Source of the DNA: Anadara kagoshimensis
Taxonomy: Eukaryota > Mollusca > Bivalvia > Arcoida > Arcidae
Direction of reading: 5' to 3'
DNA length: 64,000 nucleotides
Assembly: GCA_021292105.1 (NCBI GenBank)
Contig: CM037861.1
Coordinates: 53,160,920 to 53,224,919 of the forward strand
The notes under the pieces were generated by a model, which ran no database searches, was not told the origin of the DNA, and saw only the letters and a program-made list of their open reading frames with translations. Of the stretch, positions 48,350 through 59,400 are shown piece after piece. The translations under genes and the position numbers were made by a program. Position 1 is the first letter of the stretch. Every line of letters starts with the position of its first letter.

Positions 48350-48360
48350 CAACGCCGGAC

Positions 48361-49728
48361 ATGTTTGAATGTATACGCGACTTCATTGTGTCAAATTTCA
48401 ATCAATACAGTGACCACGCCCCAGTGCACGCATGTATCGCTACCCGATTGGATAATCAATACAAACCAGCTAGTGACATTGACATTGACCGCAATCTTTA
48501 TAAACCACGTGTCTCCATGAGATGCAAAGAAGAAAATAATCAGGAATACACGAATTCCTTATTACACCATATTGATGAACTTAATGATTTTATCAATAAA
48601 GCAGATTTTTCTGATCAATATAACACAGACATAAGTGTCAATAACTTTAATGAAATTTTAAAAAGTGCATTTAGACCATATTGTGATATATACAAGCCGA
48701 ATTCAAGGGAACCGGGGTATAAATCTGATACACGTAAACACATGATCACTGATGACAAACCATGGTTTAACAAACATTGCAAAAGTGCACATCACAAATA
48801 CTTACATTCACTCTCGGAATTCAACAAAAATAAAAATTAATCAACTCACGAACAATTACTTAGGGACAAAAGGGAATATAAATTATTGGAAAATAAACTT
48901 AAGCGAACTTACTTGAAACAAGAAGGAAACATGCTATCCAGTCTACGTATACATAATCCGAAAAAGTTTTTCTCTATATTTTCACGACCAAAAATGCGGG
49001 CTAATCAAATTTCATTGGATGAATTCGAAAAACATTTCAGCGACCTTTTCAATAACAACACATCTACAGACCGTAAACATAGTGACCCAGAAATAGATTT
49101 TTTACCAGACTTCGAGGAACTGGATAACCCTATAACACCAGCAGAAATAGAAAAATGTATTAAATCATTAAAGAGGGGGAAAAGCTGTGGGGAAGATGAA
49201 ATTTTAAATGAATTTTTTATTGAATCTAAGTCCATTTTATTACCTTATTTAACTTTTATTTTTAACAATATATTTGATTCTGGTATATTCCCATCAGCAT
49301 GGTCTTCAGTCGTAATCGTACCTATATTTAAAAAAGGTCAACAGAATGATCCTAATAATTATCGGGGTATTAGTCTAATTAGTCATTTTGTAAGCTTTTT
49401 ACTAGTATTCTTAATAATCTGCTAGCATGGGCAGATAATTATGATACACTGACGGATGCACAGTTTGGTTTCCGTCCAGGTTTGGGTACACGTGATGCAA
49501 CTTTTGCACTTCACTCCATCATTACTAATTCATTGTGAAACAAAAATAGGTTGTACTGTTGCTTTATAGATTTTTGTCGTGCATTTGATTCTATTAATAG
49601 ACCATATTTATTTTACAAAATTTCGAAACTTGGTATCAAAGGCAAACTATTATCACTTATAAAATCAATGTATAACAATGTTAAATCTACGGTTTTTATT
49701 CACAACATTTTAGAAACAATATTGGTTT
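48361..49728 (+). pseudogene. LINE: end of endonuclease, linker and first half of reverse transcriptase
   Basis: SDHAPVHA is the last endonuclease motif. A stop near 48838 and a frameshift near 49390 follow. The reverse-transcriptase fingers read PAEIEKCIKSLKRGKSCGED, then WSSVVIVPIFKKGQQNDPNN, and the palm begins with FIDFCRAFDSINRP, the aspartate-bearing first catalytic motif. A stop lies near 49538 and the frame changes again before 49730. Confidence 0.85.
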
Positions 49729-49729
49729 A

Positions 49730-50647
49730 ATGCAAGGGGAGGTAATCTCTCCTATATTATTTTCATTGTATGTTAACGACTTTGAAGTTAATTTTTTTAA
49801 AAACACTGAATGTTGTTATGAACTACAGGATTTGTCCTTATTTTTGTTAATGTATGCAGACGATTTAGTTTTATTTTCCGAATCACAAGAGGGTCTACAA
49901 AACATGTTAAATGCTTTATATAAATATTCTGAAGAATGGGATTTGAAGGTTGATTTAAGTAAAACTAAAATTGTTATATTTCGTAATGGTGGTTATGTTA
50001 AAGAGTATGAAAAATGGTTTTATTGTAATAATGAAATAGAAATTGTTAATCAGTTTAATTATTTGTGTTTTCTTTTGACTTACAATGGTAAATTTCATGT
50101 AACACAACAACAGTTTGCATCACAAGGTAGAAAAGCAATGTATTCTCTTAAGAGTAAAACTAAAGATTTATTTTTAAATACTGAAACCATGTTATCACTA
50201 TTTGACACGTATGTGTCCAGTGTATTACTATATTCTTGTGAAGTTTATGCAATGCATGAAGGGAAATTTTTAGAACAGGTTCATTTAGATTTTTGTAAAA
50301 ATGTTTTAGGTGTGAAAAGTTCGACAACTAATGCTATGATTTATATTGAATTAGGCAGATTACCACTACAAGTTACTAGGAAAATTCGTATGTTTAAATA
50401 TTGGTTTAATCTTCTAAATTCTAAAAATTGTATATTATTAAATTGTTATAATGTTTTACTAAGGTTGGGTTATAAGCACATTTCAAATAGATTTATATGG
50501 ACAAATTTTATAAAGAAGGAGCTTGAGTCGCTTGGTCTTGGCCACATTTGGTATAATCAAAATATAATTAACGTAGATGTTGCTTGTGTGAGATTAGACA
50601 AAGGCTTGAAGATACTTGTAAACAACATTCATAATACTCCATGTTAG
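49730..50647 (+). pseudogene. LINE: reverse-transcriptase palm and C-terminal region
   Basis: Begins MQGEVISPILFSLYVNDFE. The catalytic YADD lies at 49853-49864, within LLMYADDLVLFSESQEGLQN, then YSEEWDLKVDLSKTKIVIF, the template-grip segment. The second half is a typical LINE C-terminal region (TYVSSVLLYSCEVY). Confidence 0.88.
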
Positions 50648-50966
50648 AAACCTCTACAAAGTCTTCAATATATAGATTTTTAACTGACAATTTTACTTTA
50701 CAATATTATTTATGTAAGCCTATTCCAAGTCATTACAAAAAAATCTTGTCTAAATTCAGGTTATTTTCTCATTGTTTATCCATTGAAACAGGTCGTTATA
50801 ATAACAAAAAACGAAATGAAAGATGTTGCATATTTTGTAACGGTGTTATTGAAGATGAATATCACTTTATTTTGGAGTGTAAAACATATACTAATATTAG
50901 AAAACAATTTATTAAACCATACTACTGGGTCAAACCAAGCATGTACAAACTTATACAGTTGCTCGG
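50641..50966 (+). pseudogene. LINE: C-terminal zinc-finger-like part, interrupted by an insertion
   Basis: RCCIFCNGVIEDEYHFILEC has the CxxC...HxxxxC spacing usual at the end of such LINE proteins. Reading stops making sense at 50967, where the foldback element enters after LIQLLG; the same frame resumes at 52851 (KQLCNLAKFLYNALNIRNN) and ends at 52924-52926. Confidence 0.85.
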
Positions 50967-52842
50967 ACGAGGCTAAAGTGAGCCGACAATAACAGCCGAC
51001 AATAACTTTGAGCCGACAATAAAGCCAGCCGACAATAAATAGGGTGCGTTCGGAAATCAGACTTTATGTACATAATAGAAATAACGTTATAAATATAAAA
51101 AAATATCTATATTTCTGGAAATTATACGTTATGATCTCTTAACATAATTATATAGAGTAATAGGTCCTCTATCAGGTATATACAGTCCGGATCCGGCAAA
51201 ATATGTTAGATAGATCCAACCCGTTACTTCAAATAGTCAAGATACAAGAAAATGTTTAGATACGTCTTTTTGAATGTGAATTTCTCGAAATTCTACGTTA
51301 TGATCTCAGCAAATTTGTGTATAGACAGTGTTAAGAGTCCCCTATTAGGTGTATATAGTCCGGTCCTGGCAATAATTGTTAGGGGGATCGAACACGTGAC
51401 TGCAAATTGTCAGAGGTAAAGATAATACATGATATGAACAATGAGATACGGCTTTTTGAATGTGAAATTCTCGAAATTCTACGTTATGATCTCTTAATAA
51501 ATTTGTGTATAGACAGTGTTAAGGGTACTCTATTAGGTGTATATAGACCGGTCCTGGCAATAATTGTTAGGGGGATAGAATCCGAGCTTCCAAATTATCA
51601 GAGGTAGAGATAATACATGATATGAACAATGAAGATACGTCTTTTTGAATGTGAAATTCTCGAAATTCTACGTTATGATCTCTTAGCAAATGTGTGTATA
51701 GACAGTGTTAAGAGTCCCCTATGAGGTGTATATAGTCCGGTCCTGGCAATAATTGTTAGGGTGATCGAACACGTGACTGCAAATTGTCAGAGGTGAAGAT
51801 AACATGAAATGAACAATGAGATACGGCTTTTTGAATGTGAAATTCTCGAAATTCTACGTTATGATCTCTTAGCAAATGTGTGTATAGACAGTGTTAAGAG
51901 TCCCCTATGAGGTGTATATAGACCGGTCCTGGCAATAATTGTTAGGGGGATCGAATCCGAGCTTCCAAATTATCAGAGGTAGAGATAACACATGAAACGA
52001 ACAATGAAGATACGTCTTTTTGAATGTGAATTTCTCGAAATTCTACGTTATGATCTCTTAGCAAATTTGTGTATAGACAGTGTTAAGAGTCCCCTATTAG
52101 GTGTATATAGTCCGATGCCCCTAACAATTATTGCCAGGACCGGACTATATACACCTAATAGGGTACCCTTAACACTGTCTAAAGACAAATTTGCTAAGAG
52201 ATCATAACGTAGAATTTCGAGAATTTCACATTCAAAAAGACGTATCTTCATTGTTCGTTTTATGTGTTATCTCTACCTCTGATAATTTGGAAGCTCGGAT
52301 TCGATCCCCTAACAATTATTGCCAGGACCGGTCTATATACACCTCATAGGGGACTCTTAACACTGTCTATACACAAATTTGCTAAGAGATCATGACGTAG
52401 AATTTCCAGAATTTCACATTCAAAAAGCCGTTTCTTCATTGTTCATTTTATGTATTATCTTCACCTGTGATAACTTGCAGCCCTGGGTTCGACCCCCCCC
52501 CTAACAATTATTGCCAGGATCGGACTATATACACCTAATAGGGTACCCTTAACACTGTCTATACACAAATTTGCTTAGAGATCATAACGTAGAATTTTCA
52601 GAATTTCACATTCAAAAAGCCGTTCTCTACCTCTGACAATTTGCAACCTCAGATTCGATCCTCCTAACAATTATTGCCAGGACCGGACTATATACATCTG
52701 ATAGAAAAAAAAATACATGCACCCATTGGTAATTTATTTTTCTGAATAACAGATCCGAACGCACCCTATTTATTGTCGGCTGGCTTTATTGTCGGCTCAA
52801 AGTTATTGTCGGCTGTTATTGTCGGCTCACTTCAGCCTAGTG
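50967..52842. mobile_element. Foldback element with inverted tandem subrepeats
   Basis: TTGCTCGG stands on both sides (50959-50966 and 52843-52850), an 8-bp duplication. The ends are inverted copies about 85 bp long, each with four AGCCGACAATAA motifs and the block AATAGGGTGCGTTCGG. Inside, a 186-189-bp subrepeat (TGAATGTGAA at 51271, 51457, 51646, 51832 and 52021) runs forward five times, then three to four times in reverse, with the centre near 52114. There is no coding: the 60-70-codon frames are the subrepeats. Length 1876 bp. Class is uncertain; an 8-bp duplication would fit hAT. Confidence 0.85.
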
Positions 52843-53142
52843 TTGCTCGGCATCAACAATGTCAAACAATTATGCAATCTAGCGAAATTTTTATACAATG
52901 CTTTAAATATTAGAAATAATGTTTAACTTTATATCATTATATTTATACTTTATATTTATTATCTCTCCTGGTACTGCTGTTTATTTATGTATACACATAT
53001 ACTGCTCACTGAACATTGTTTATATTATGTAATTATATATATTGTAAATCCAATATACGGAATAAAGAAATTGAATTGAAGTATCAAATAAAAACTAAAC
53101 ACTGCAACGGATAACGGATCGTCCCCATTCCGGAAACGATTT

Positions 53143-53481
53143 TGTTAAGTGAGTGAGTAATGGTGTTTAACGTCCCAGTCAAGAATATGTCACTTATATT
53201 GAGACGTCGCCAGCAATAGGCGAAGGTGCAGACATTTTGCCTGTGCGTTGCGCTGATGGCATTGCAGGGTTCTTTAACGTGTCAAGCCCACCATGACACG
53301 GGACCTCATTTATTTTAAGTTCCCATCCGAAAGAACCGGCCTTTCATTTCGTAATGCCGAGTGCTTGGCGAAAGAACAGTCACTACCCAATTTCAAGTCT
53401 TGGATTAGACCCGGTCGGGGTTTGAATCCACGACCTCCCACTTACGGAGCGAGCACTCTACCAACTGAGCTACCGCAGTGA
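53143..53481 (-). repeat. Full-length tRNA-headed SINE
   Basis: On the minus strand it begins CACTGCGGTAGCTCAGTTGG with an A box, then a B-box-like GATTCAAACC, then a long body (CTTTCGGATGGGAACTTAAA, AAAGAACCCTGCAATGCCAT, GCGCAACGCACAGGC, AATATAAGTGACATATTCTT) and a tail of ACTCACTCAC. The family has at least five other copies here. It resembles widely spread mollusc SINEs. I cannot give its published name with certainty. Confidence 0.8.
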
Positions 53482-53664
53482 TTTTGTAAAGAAAGATTCT
53501 TGTAACACTGAGCTACATAGATCTATCATGCATTTAGGTTCAATAATTGTATGGGTACTTTGAACGAAATCATTATAAATTAGACATAGACTAAGGCAGA
53601 TTTGTGTCTACTAGTACGGCGCCTCTGGAGACTGTTATGTGTTAACCGTTTAATCGCAAAAATT

Positions 53665-53760
53665 GCCTGATTGATTGATTGATTGATTAATTAATTGAAT
53701 GTAGGTTAACGTCCAAATAAAGAATATTTCAATTATATCGAGATGTTACCAGCTCTTTGT
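53665..53760 (-). repeat. SINE fragment with GATT tail
   Basis: GATTGATTGATTGATTAATT tail followed by the SINE tail-side block (AACGTCCAAATAAAGAATAT). Body and head are missing. Confidence 0.6.
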
Positions 53761-53922
53761 GAACTTGACTAAGAACACTAGACAGGGAAGTCATGTAGCA
53801 AAACAAACTGATAGCAGGAACAATTCAAAACGAACGGCAGAGAAGTCAAAATTACAGGTAAATTATATGGCGAAAATGAGCGGAAATAGAGTAAATGTTG
53901 ATATACTTGGGGGATAAGCACA

Positions 53923-54099
53923 CATTGTTTAGTTGATACAGGAGCGACAGTCAGTTGCTTGTCAATGCCCTTGTATAATAAACTATATGACAAACGTCCT
54001 AAGATCACTCCATCAGCAACTAGGATTTATGGGGTAGGTGGAGTAGGTTTACAGGTATGTAGTGAAGTTTTACTACCGGTCAAATTTGAAAAAAACTGA
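53923..54099 (+). pseudogene. LTR-retroelement protease part
   Basis: HCLVDTGATVSCLSMPLYNK contains the aspartic-protease DTGA motif. It continues with IYGVGGVGLQVCSEVLLPVK and ends at a stop at 54097-54099. A frame break precedes it (after LGG), so the start is lost. It stands just upstream of the reverse transcriptase in the order usual for Ty3/gypsy elements. Confidence 0.75.
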
Positions 54100-54270
54100 C
54101 AATTTCTCAGAAATTTTTAGTAGTAAATAATATTGAATATCCAGAAATTTTTGGGTCATGATTTTCTAAGTGAAAAATCTTGCTAATATAGATTAGATGA
54201 GAAATGTAATTTACCAGTCAGCAGTATTGAAAGTAAATCAGGTAAGAGGCAAAATAGCTTAAATTTTGAC

Positions 54271-55440
54271 TTGTCAAATTCATGTCTTTCAAAGAATGAA
54301 AAGGACAAATTATTGAAGTTCCTTAAAGGAAACAGACAAGTTTTCTCAACAGATTTATCTGAGATAGGTCTGACAGATGTATATAAGCATGAAATTGATA
54401 CAGTTGAGAACTCTCCAGTTAGCTATAGTTTGCCTCCGCACAAGGCAGCACCAAAGGTAAGACAAGAAATAGAAAAACAGGTAGAAGAAATGCTAAAAAA
54501 TAATATTATCAGTCCTTCTAACTCTATTTGGCATAGTCCAGTTGTAATGGTAAAGAAAGCAGATGGTAGCTTCTGGTTCGTTTGTGACTTTCGTCTTTTA
54601 AACCAGAAAACAAAACCAATGTCATTCCCATTGCCAAATTTAAATGATGTAATTGACACAATTGGAAAGAGGAAATCTCAATTTTTTTCCACAATTAATT
54701 TATCCCAATCTTTTTGGCAAATCCCTCTCCATGAAAATAGTAAGGTCAAAGCTGCGTTCATAACGCATTCAGGAATTTACGATTGGAACCGTATGCCATA
54801 TGGACTTATAAATAGCAGCATTTCTTTTTCTCAAGTAATTTCACAAGTGGTGAGAGGTTAGAACTGGAAAAATGTGTTATGTTACATAGATGATTTACTG
54901 ATCATGAGCAAGGTTTTCAATGAACATCTTGAGCATTTAGAAGAAGTTTTTGTTAGGTTAAGGACAGCAAATCTAACGCTAAAACCAGAAAAGTGTGATT
55001 TTGGTGTCACAGAAGTGAAATATTTAGGTCACCTAGTATCAAAAGATGGCGTCAAGGTAGATAATTCAAAAATTGAACTTGTCAGAAATTATCCAGTACC
55101 ACGAAATCAGCATGACGTAAGACAAATATTTGGACTATGTAACTATTATAGGAGATTTTGTATGCAAAAAAATGCTCTTCTTCAAAAAAGATAAACCTTA
55201 GTTTGGGATGATAAATGTCAGAAATCTTTTGAGGCTTTGAGAACTGCACTGTTCATACTTACAACTGACGCCTCAGGTTCAGCTATAGGGTACATTTTAG
55301 GTCAGTTAGATGATGAAAGTAAGGAACATGTTATTTTGTATGGTGGGCGTGCACTTAGAAATAATGAGAAAAATTGGACTGTAACTGAATAAGAATGTTT
55401 GGCTGTATTAGAAGGTATAAAATAAGGACGTCCGATTCGT
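54271..55440 (+). pseudogene. Ty3/gypsy-type reverse transcriptase and start of RNase H, degraded
   Basis: One frame is interrupted by stops at 54859, 55192, 55390 and 55423. Motifs in order: PSNSIWHSPVVMVKKADGSF, VCDFRLLNQKT, INLSQSFWQIPL, YDWNRMPYGL, catalytic YIDD at 54883-54894, LKPEKCDFG, VKYLGHLVSKDGVKV, LCNYYRRF, then TTDASGSAIGYILGQ of RNase H. The first catalytic aspartate, usual in the LDLxxGYxQI motif, is asparagine here. About 18 residues are missing between ALRTAL and FILTTDASG. Nothing recognisable follows 55440: no integrase and no LTRs, so this is an internal fragment of a dead element. Confidence 0.88.
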
Positions 55441-55615
55441 GTCATGTGTGAGTCTGACAAAAGAACGTTGTTCTGATCTGTATGTGTTGTTTGATTTTTG
55501 CATCCTCTAAAATATAGTCCTAGTTTTCATACTAAGTATGCTGGTAGCTATATTGTTACAATCGTTAATATGACTTAGAAACAAAATGCAATTGTCTGAA
55601 TGTTATATCATTCGT

Positions 55616-56960
55616 GCTTTAGATGTTGGTCAAATATATGTATTGACACTATGCTTTCGATGTTGGTCAAATACATGCATATATGTACTGACACTATGCT
55701 TTAGATGTCGTTCAAATACATGCATATATGTACTGGCACTATACTTTAGATGTCGTTCAAATACATGCATATATGTACTGGCACTATACTTTAGATGTTG
55801 GTCAAATACATGCATATATATACTGGCACTATACTTTAGATGTTGGTCAAATACATGCATATATGTACTGGCACTATACTTTAGATATTGGTCAAATACA
55901 TGCATATATGTACAGGCACTATACTTTAGATGTTGGTCAAATACATGCATATATGTACTGGCACTATACTTTAGATGTTGGTCAAATACATGCATATATG
56001 TACTGGCACTATACTTTAGATGTTGGTCAAATACATGTGTTGGCACTATGCTTTAGATTTTGGTCTAATACATGTATTGACACTATGTTTTAGATGTTGG
56101 TCAAAAACATGTACTGACACTAAGTTTTAGATGTTGGTCATATAGATGTATTGGCACTATGTTTTAGATGTTTGTCAAATACATGTACTGGCACTATGCT
56201 TTAGATGTTGGTCTAATACATGCATATATGTACTGGCACTATGCTTTAGATGTCGTTGAAATACATGTACTGACACTATGTTTTAGATGTTGTTCAAACA
56301 CATGCATATATGTACTGGCACTATGCTTTAGATGTCGTTCAAATACATGTACTAAAACTATGCTTTAGATGTTGGTCAAATACATGTACTGGCAATATGT
56401 TTTGTTCTGTGTTGGACTGATACATGTACTGGCACGATGCTTTAGATGTTGGTCAAACACATGTATTGACACTATGCTTTAGATGTTGGTCAAATACATG
56501 CATATATGTACTGACACTTTGCTTTAGATGTCGTTCAAAAACATGCATATATGTACTGGCACTATGCTTTAGATGTCGTTCAAATACATGTACTAGCACT
56601 ATGCTTTAGATGTTGGTCAAATACATGTACTGGCACTATACTTTAGATGTTATTCAAATACATGTAGTGGCACTATGCTTTAGATGTTGGTCTAATACAT
56701 GTATATATGTACTGGCACTATGCTTTAGATGTTGGTCAAAGACATTTGTTGATACTATGTTTTTGATGTTGGCCAAATACATGTACTGGCACTATGCTCT
56801 AGATGTTGTTCAAACACATGCATATATGTACTGGCACTATGCTTTAGCTGTCGTTCAAATACATGTACTGGCACTATGCTTTAGATGTTGGTCAAATACA
56901 TGTACTGGCACTATACTTTAGATGTTATTCAAATACATGTAGTGGCACTATGCTTTAGAT
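55616..56960. repeat. Satellite of 45-bp and 37-bp units
   Basis: The unit is ACATGCATATATGTACTGGC, ACTATGCTTTAGATGTTGG, TCAAAT, 45 bp; a shorter form of 37 bp lacks CATATATG. The first part (55660-56030) is nearly all 45-bp units. As 45 is a multiple of three, long open frames repeating 15 residues arise on both strands there. They fall apart where 37-bp units begin, and no promoter or family match supports a protein. Confidence 0.92.
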
Positions 56961-57979
56961 GCAGCTGAACCTCAAACGACGATATAAATACCTAATACAA
57001 ATAAATACTAAAGAACCGTTTCTTCACCATTGATACTATTTTAATTTTAATTTCAATAATTGAAAAAAGCCAATTCGAAATCAGTTTCTTCTCCAAAACT
57101 ATGAAGCACTTTTTCATAAAATTTGGTGCAAAGCATCAACATTAATAGATGTACATATCGTTACTCGAGTTGGTTTGCCCATTTCTTGGTTATTGACCTT
57201 TGAACATAAGTGCAGGCGGGGGATCCTAATCCACTGAATTTACTTGTTTGTATCAGTACTTTTAACGAAGATATACATCTAAACGGAATGTTTTTGTATA
57301 GCGGATAGGGATTCCAGATATGCCTCGACGTTTTTTGTCCTTCGTAAGCTTGGCGATATTGCTCACGTTTTCCTAGATGTGTCGCAGGGAGAGTGAGAAC
57401 TGGCATTCAATGCGTGTGCAAAGAAATGCTAAACTTAAATACATGAACCTAGTGTCGTAAGCCGATAGAAAAACATTTCGTTTTGTTATCAAAATGATTT
57501 ATTGTTGAGTACACACAGAATGGTTTCTGTAGAGCCAGGCTGTTATTTGAAACATAGCTAATAAGATCGATAGAAACTGTCTTCTATATTAGAAGTTCGA
57601 ACACGTATATGTATAAATATTGGGAAACATTATTGTTTTATTGGCTTTCTTAACCTTTTATCGTGCCCTGTGACAAAAGTGGACACGGTAGAACCCGTTT
57701 TCTTCATTAGAAGTAAGTATATGGTATAAATATTGCGAAACATTATTGTTTTATTGGCTTTCTTAACCTTTTATCGTGCCCTGTAACAAAGTGGAACATT
57801 TTGACATTAAGACCAATATGTAAAAGATATGACCACAACGAGTTCGTGCTTAATCGGTACATCAGGGGGACCAGTTCTTAAGATAAGATAGGTCAAGTTC
57901 CAAATCTAACACCACATTTTACTAATTTATTTCGTTTATTTTATCACTATCCGTCTAACGTTAACAATAGAGTAACAAC
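56961..57979. other. Sequence upstream of the secreted-protein exon
   Basis: I recognise nothing in 56961-57600. At 57617-57797 lies a duplicated block: ATTGTTTTATTGGCTTTCTT, then AACCTTTTATCGTGCCCTG, appears twice about 112 bp apart, each time preceded by a TATAAATATTG sequence. The second block ends about 180 bp before the start codon at 57980. It may belong to a promoter, but I see no proof. Confidence 0.45.
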
Positions 57980-58081
57980 ATGATGTTCCGTTTGGTTCTG
58001 GTATTGGCGTTTGTTTCTTTATCACAGCAGTGCTGTACCCCATCAGCATGGGATGGTGATCAACAAACACTTTTAACACGG
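57980..58081 (+). CDS. First exon of a secreted protein, probably ependymin-related
   Basis: The frame begins at 57980 with MMFRLVLVLAFVSLSQQ, a typical signal peptide, then CCTPSAWDGDQQ. Members of the ependymin-related family begin their mature part with a cysteine, a proline and then QWEG, so CxTPxxWDG fits. The proposed donor is CGG|GTTAAT; CAG|GTTACC at 58096 is another. Both end in phase 0, while the next exon needs a different phase, so either a small exon is missing or there is a base error. Ependymin-related proteins are secreted glycoproteins common in molluscs; their function is poorly known. Confidence 0.5.
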
Positions 58082-58188
58082 GTTAATAAGGGACAGGTTA
58101 CCCCCACAAATTTACCTATTCTGTTGAATTTTAAGAATTAGGAAACTATAGGTTACTTTGCTATTCTATTAAATTCAATCATTGAATT

Positions 58189-58410
58189 GTGTTCCAGTCA
58201 AGAATGTTTCACTTATATCCAGACGTCATCAGCTAGGTGAATTGGCAGGAATTTTTACTTTTGCAGTTCGTTCTAGACAATGTTCAGTGAGGGTTCTTTA
58301 GAGTGCTACACCTCAACTTCTATCGGTTTTTAAGGCATCTTTCGAAAGACCCGTTGCTTTCATTTCCCTACTACAGGACGAGCACTTTGTCATCTGAGTT
58401 ACCACAGTGG
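58189..58410 (-). repeat. SINE copy, diverged
   Basis: GTTCCAGTCAAGAATGTTTC and ACTTATATCCAGACGTCATC mark the tail side and CATCTGAGTTACCACAGTGG the head. It lies in the first intron of the proposed secreted-protein gene. Confidence 0.7.
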
Positions 58411-58702
58411 TCCTGCTGCATTGAGCCACAGACATACATTGAATTCTTTGTAATTTTGACTAAAGCGAAGTCGTTTATGGAAGATTTTGAAAATAGAGAT
58501 GGTGTTTCGAACCAGCAAATTCAATTTTTTAGCCCATCTATTTTTTTCTTTTGTACACATTCATGATTGTAGTGTAATGCAATTAACAACTGGTGCATTA
58601 CGTATAATGGTCTGGCCAAATTAATTGAAATGCATTCAAACACGCGAGAATCCCTATAACTTAATGTTTATCAAAATATATCTTCTTTTCGGGAAATTAT
58701 AG

Positions 58703-58802
58703 AACTTATCACGATGCAGCAAAACGAATGGTTTCTGTTAGAGGATACACAACTATAAACAATACACAGCACAATACCGTTACTATCCAAGATTATAATA
58801 CG
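58703..58802 (+). CDS. Probable second exon of the ependymin-related-like protein
   Basis: Acceptor GAAATTATAG, donor ACG|GTAAAT. Only one frame is open: TYHDAAKRMVSVRGYTTINN, then TQHNTVTIQDYNT. YHDAAKRMVSV resembles the family's YDAxNKRV segment. Two N-glycosylation-like sites (NNT, HNT preceded by N-Q) are possible. A MITE-like half starts only 7 bp after the donor site. Confidence 0.45.
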
Positions 58803-59022
58803 GTAAATACTGTAGATTACTTATTTTTTGCGAGTAGAAAATCTCCGTAAAGACCATCTTGGCCTTATTCGCGAATATTTGAATTCGCGTTTGGAATCTT
58901 ATTGAATACAACATATGTATGTCAACATAAAAATATCTGTGGTGGAAATATTTGCGTGATATTTGAATTCGCGAATGAGATGAAATCTCTTGTGGAATAT
59001 ATACGTGTCATATACCAAATAT

Positions 59023-59397
59023 ACCATTCATTTTCTTTTGTTGTGTGTGCAATATTCCATTTATTTTGTTTCTTTGTGCAATATACCATAATGCATTTTC
59101 TTTTGTTGTGTGTGCAATATTCCATTTATTTTGTTTCTTTGTGCAATATACCATAATGCATTTTCTTTTGTTGTGTGTGCAATATTCCATTTATTTTGTT
59201 TCTTTGTGCAATATACCATAATGCATTTTCTTTTGTTGTGTGTGCAATATTCCATTTATTTTGTTTCATTGTGCAATATACCATTTATTTTCTTTTGTTG
59301 TGTGCAATATTCCATTAATTTTGTTTCTGTGTGCAATATTCAATTTCTTTTGTTTCTGTGCGCAACGCAACATTCCATTTCTTTTGTTTTGTGTGCA
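59023..59397. repeat. 65-bp tandem repeat
   Basis: ATGCA(TTTTC) blocks fall at 59091, 59156 and 59221, 65 bp apart; each holds GTGTGCAATATTCCATTTAT and GTGCAATATACCATAATGCA. The last copies are shortened. The repeat is split by the MITE at 59401-59589, after which ATCCCATTTATTTTGTG resumes it. The hydrophobic open frames on plus and Asn/Lys-rich ones on minus come from it. Confidence 0.88.
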
Positions 59398-59400
59398 ATA

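Larger units (their letters stand above)
45530..53080 (+). mobile_element. Non-LTR retrotransposon (LINE) split by two later insertions
   Basis: Segments of the LINE are about 45530-45628, 47829-50966 and 52851-53080. They hold, in order, an apurinic-endonuclease-like domain (GGGMF at the first break; CAYLPP, GDLNSR and SDHAPVHA after it), a reverse transcriptase (EIEKCIKSLKRGKSCGEDEI, NNYRGISL, FRPG, FIDFCRAFDS, then catalytic YADD at 49853-49864) and a C-terminal zinc-finger-like CCIFC...HFILEC. The frame ends at 52924-52926, followed by AATAAA at 53061 and TTGAATTGAA. Frameshifts or stops near 48345, 48838, 49390, 49538 and 49728 make it inactive. The 5' end is truncated or unrecognisable. 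The layout is that of endonuclease-type LINEs of the CR1/L2/Jockey kind; I cannot place the clade. Confidence 0.88.

Noticed and set aside
55586-56056. 156-codon repetitive frame (YVLALYFRCWSNTCI blocks), with a 138-codon one on the other strand
   Set aside because: A 45-bp period keeps any stop-free frame open. Both strands are open alike and nothing points to a gene.
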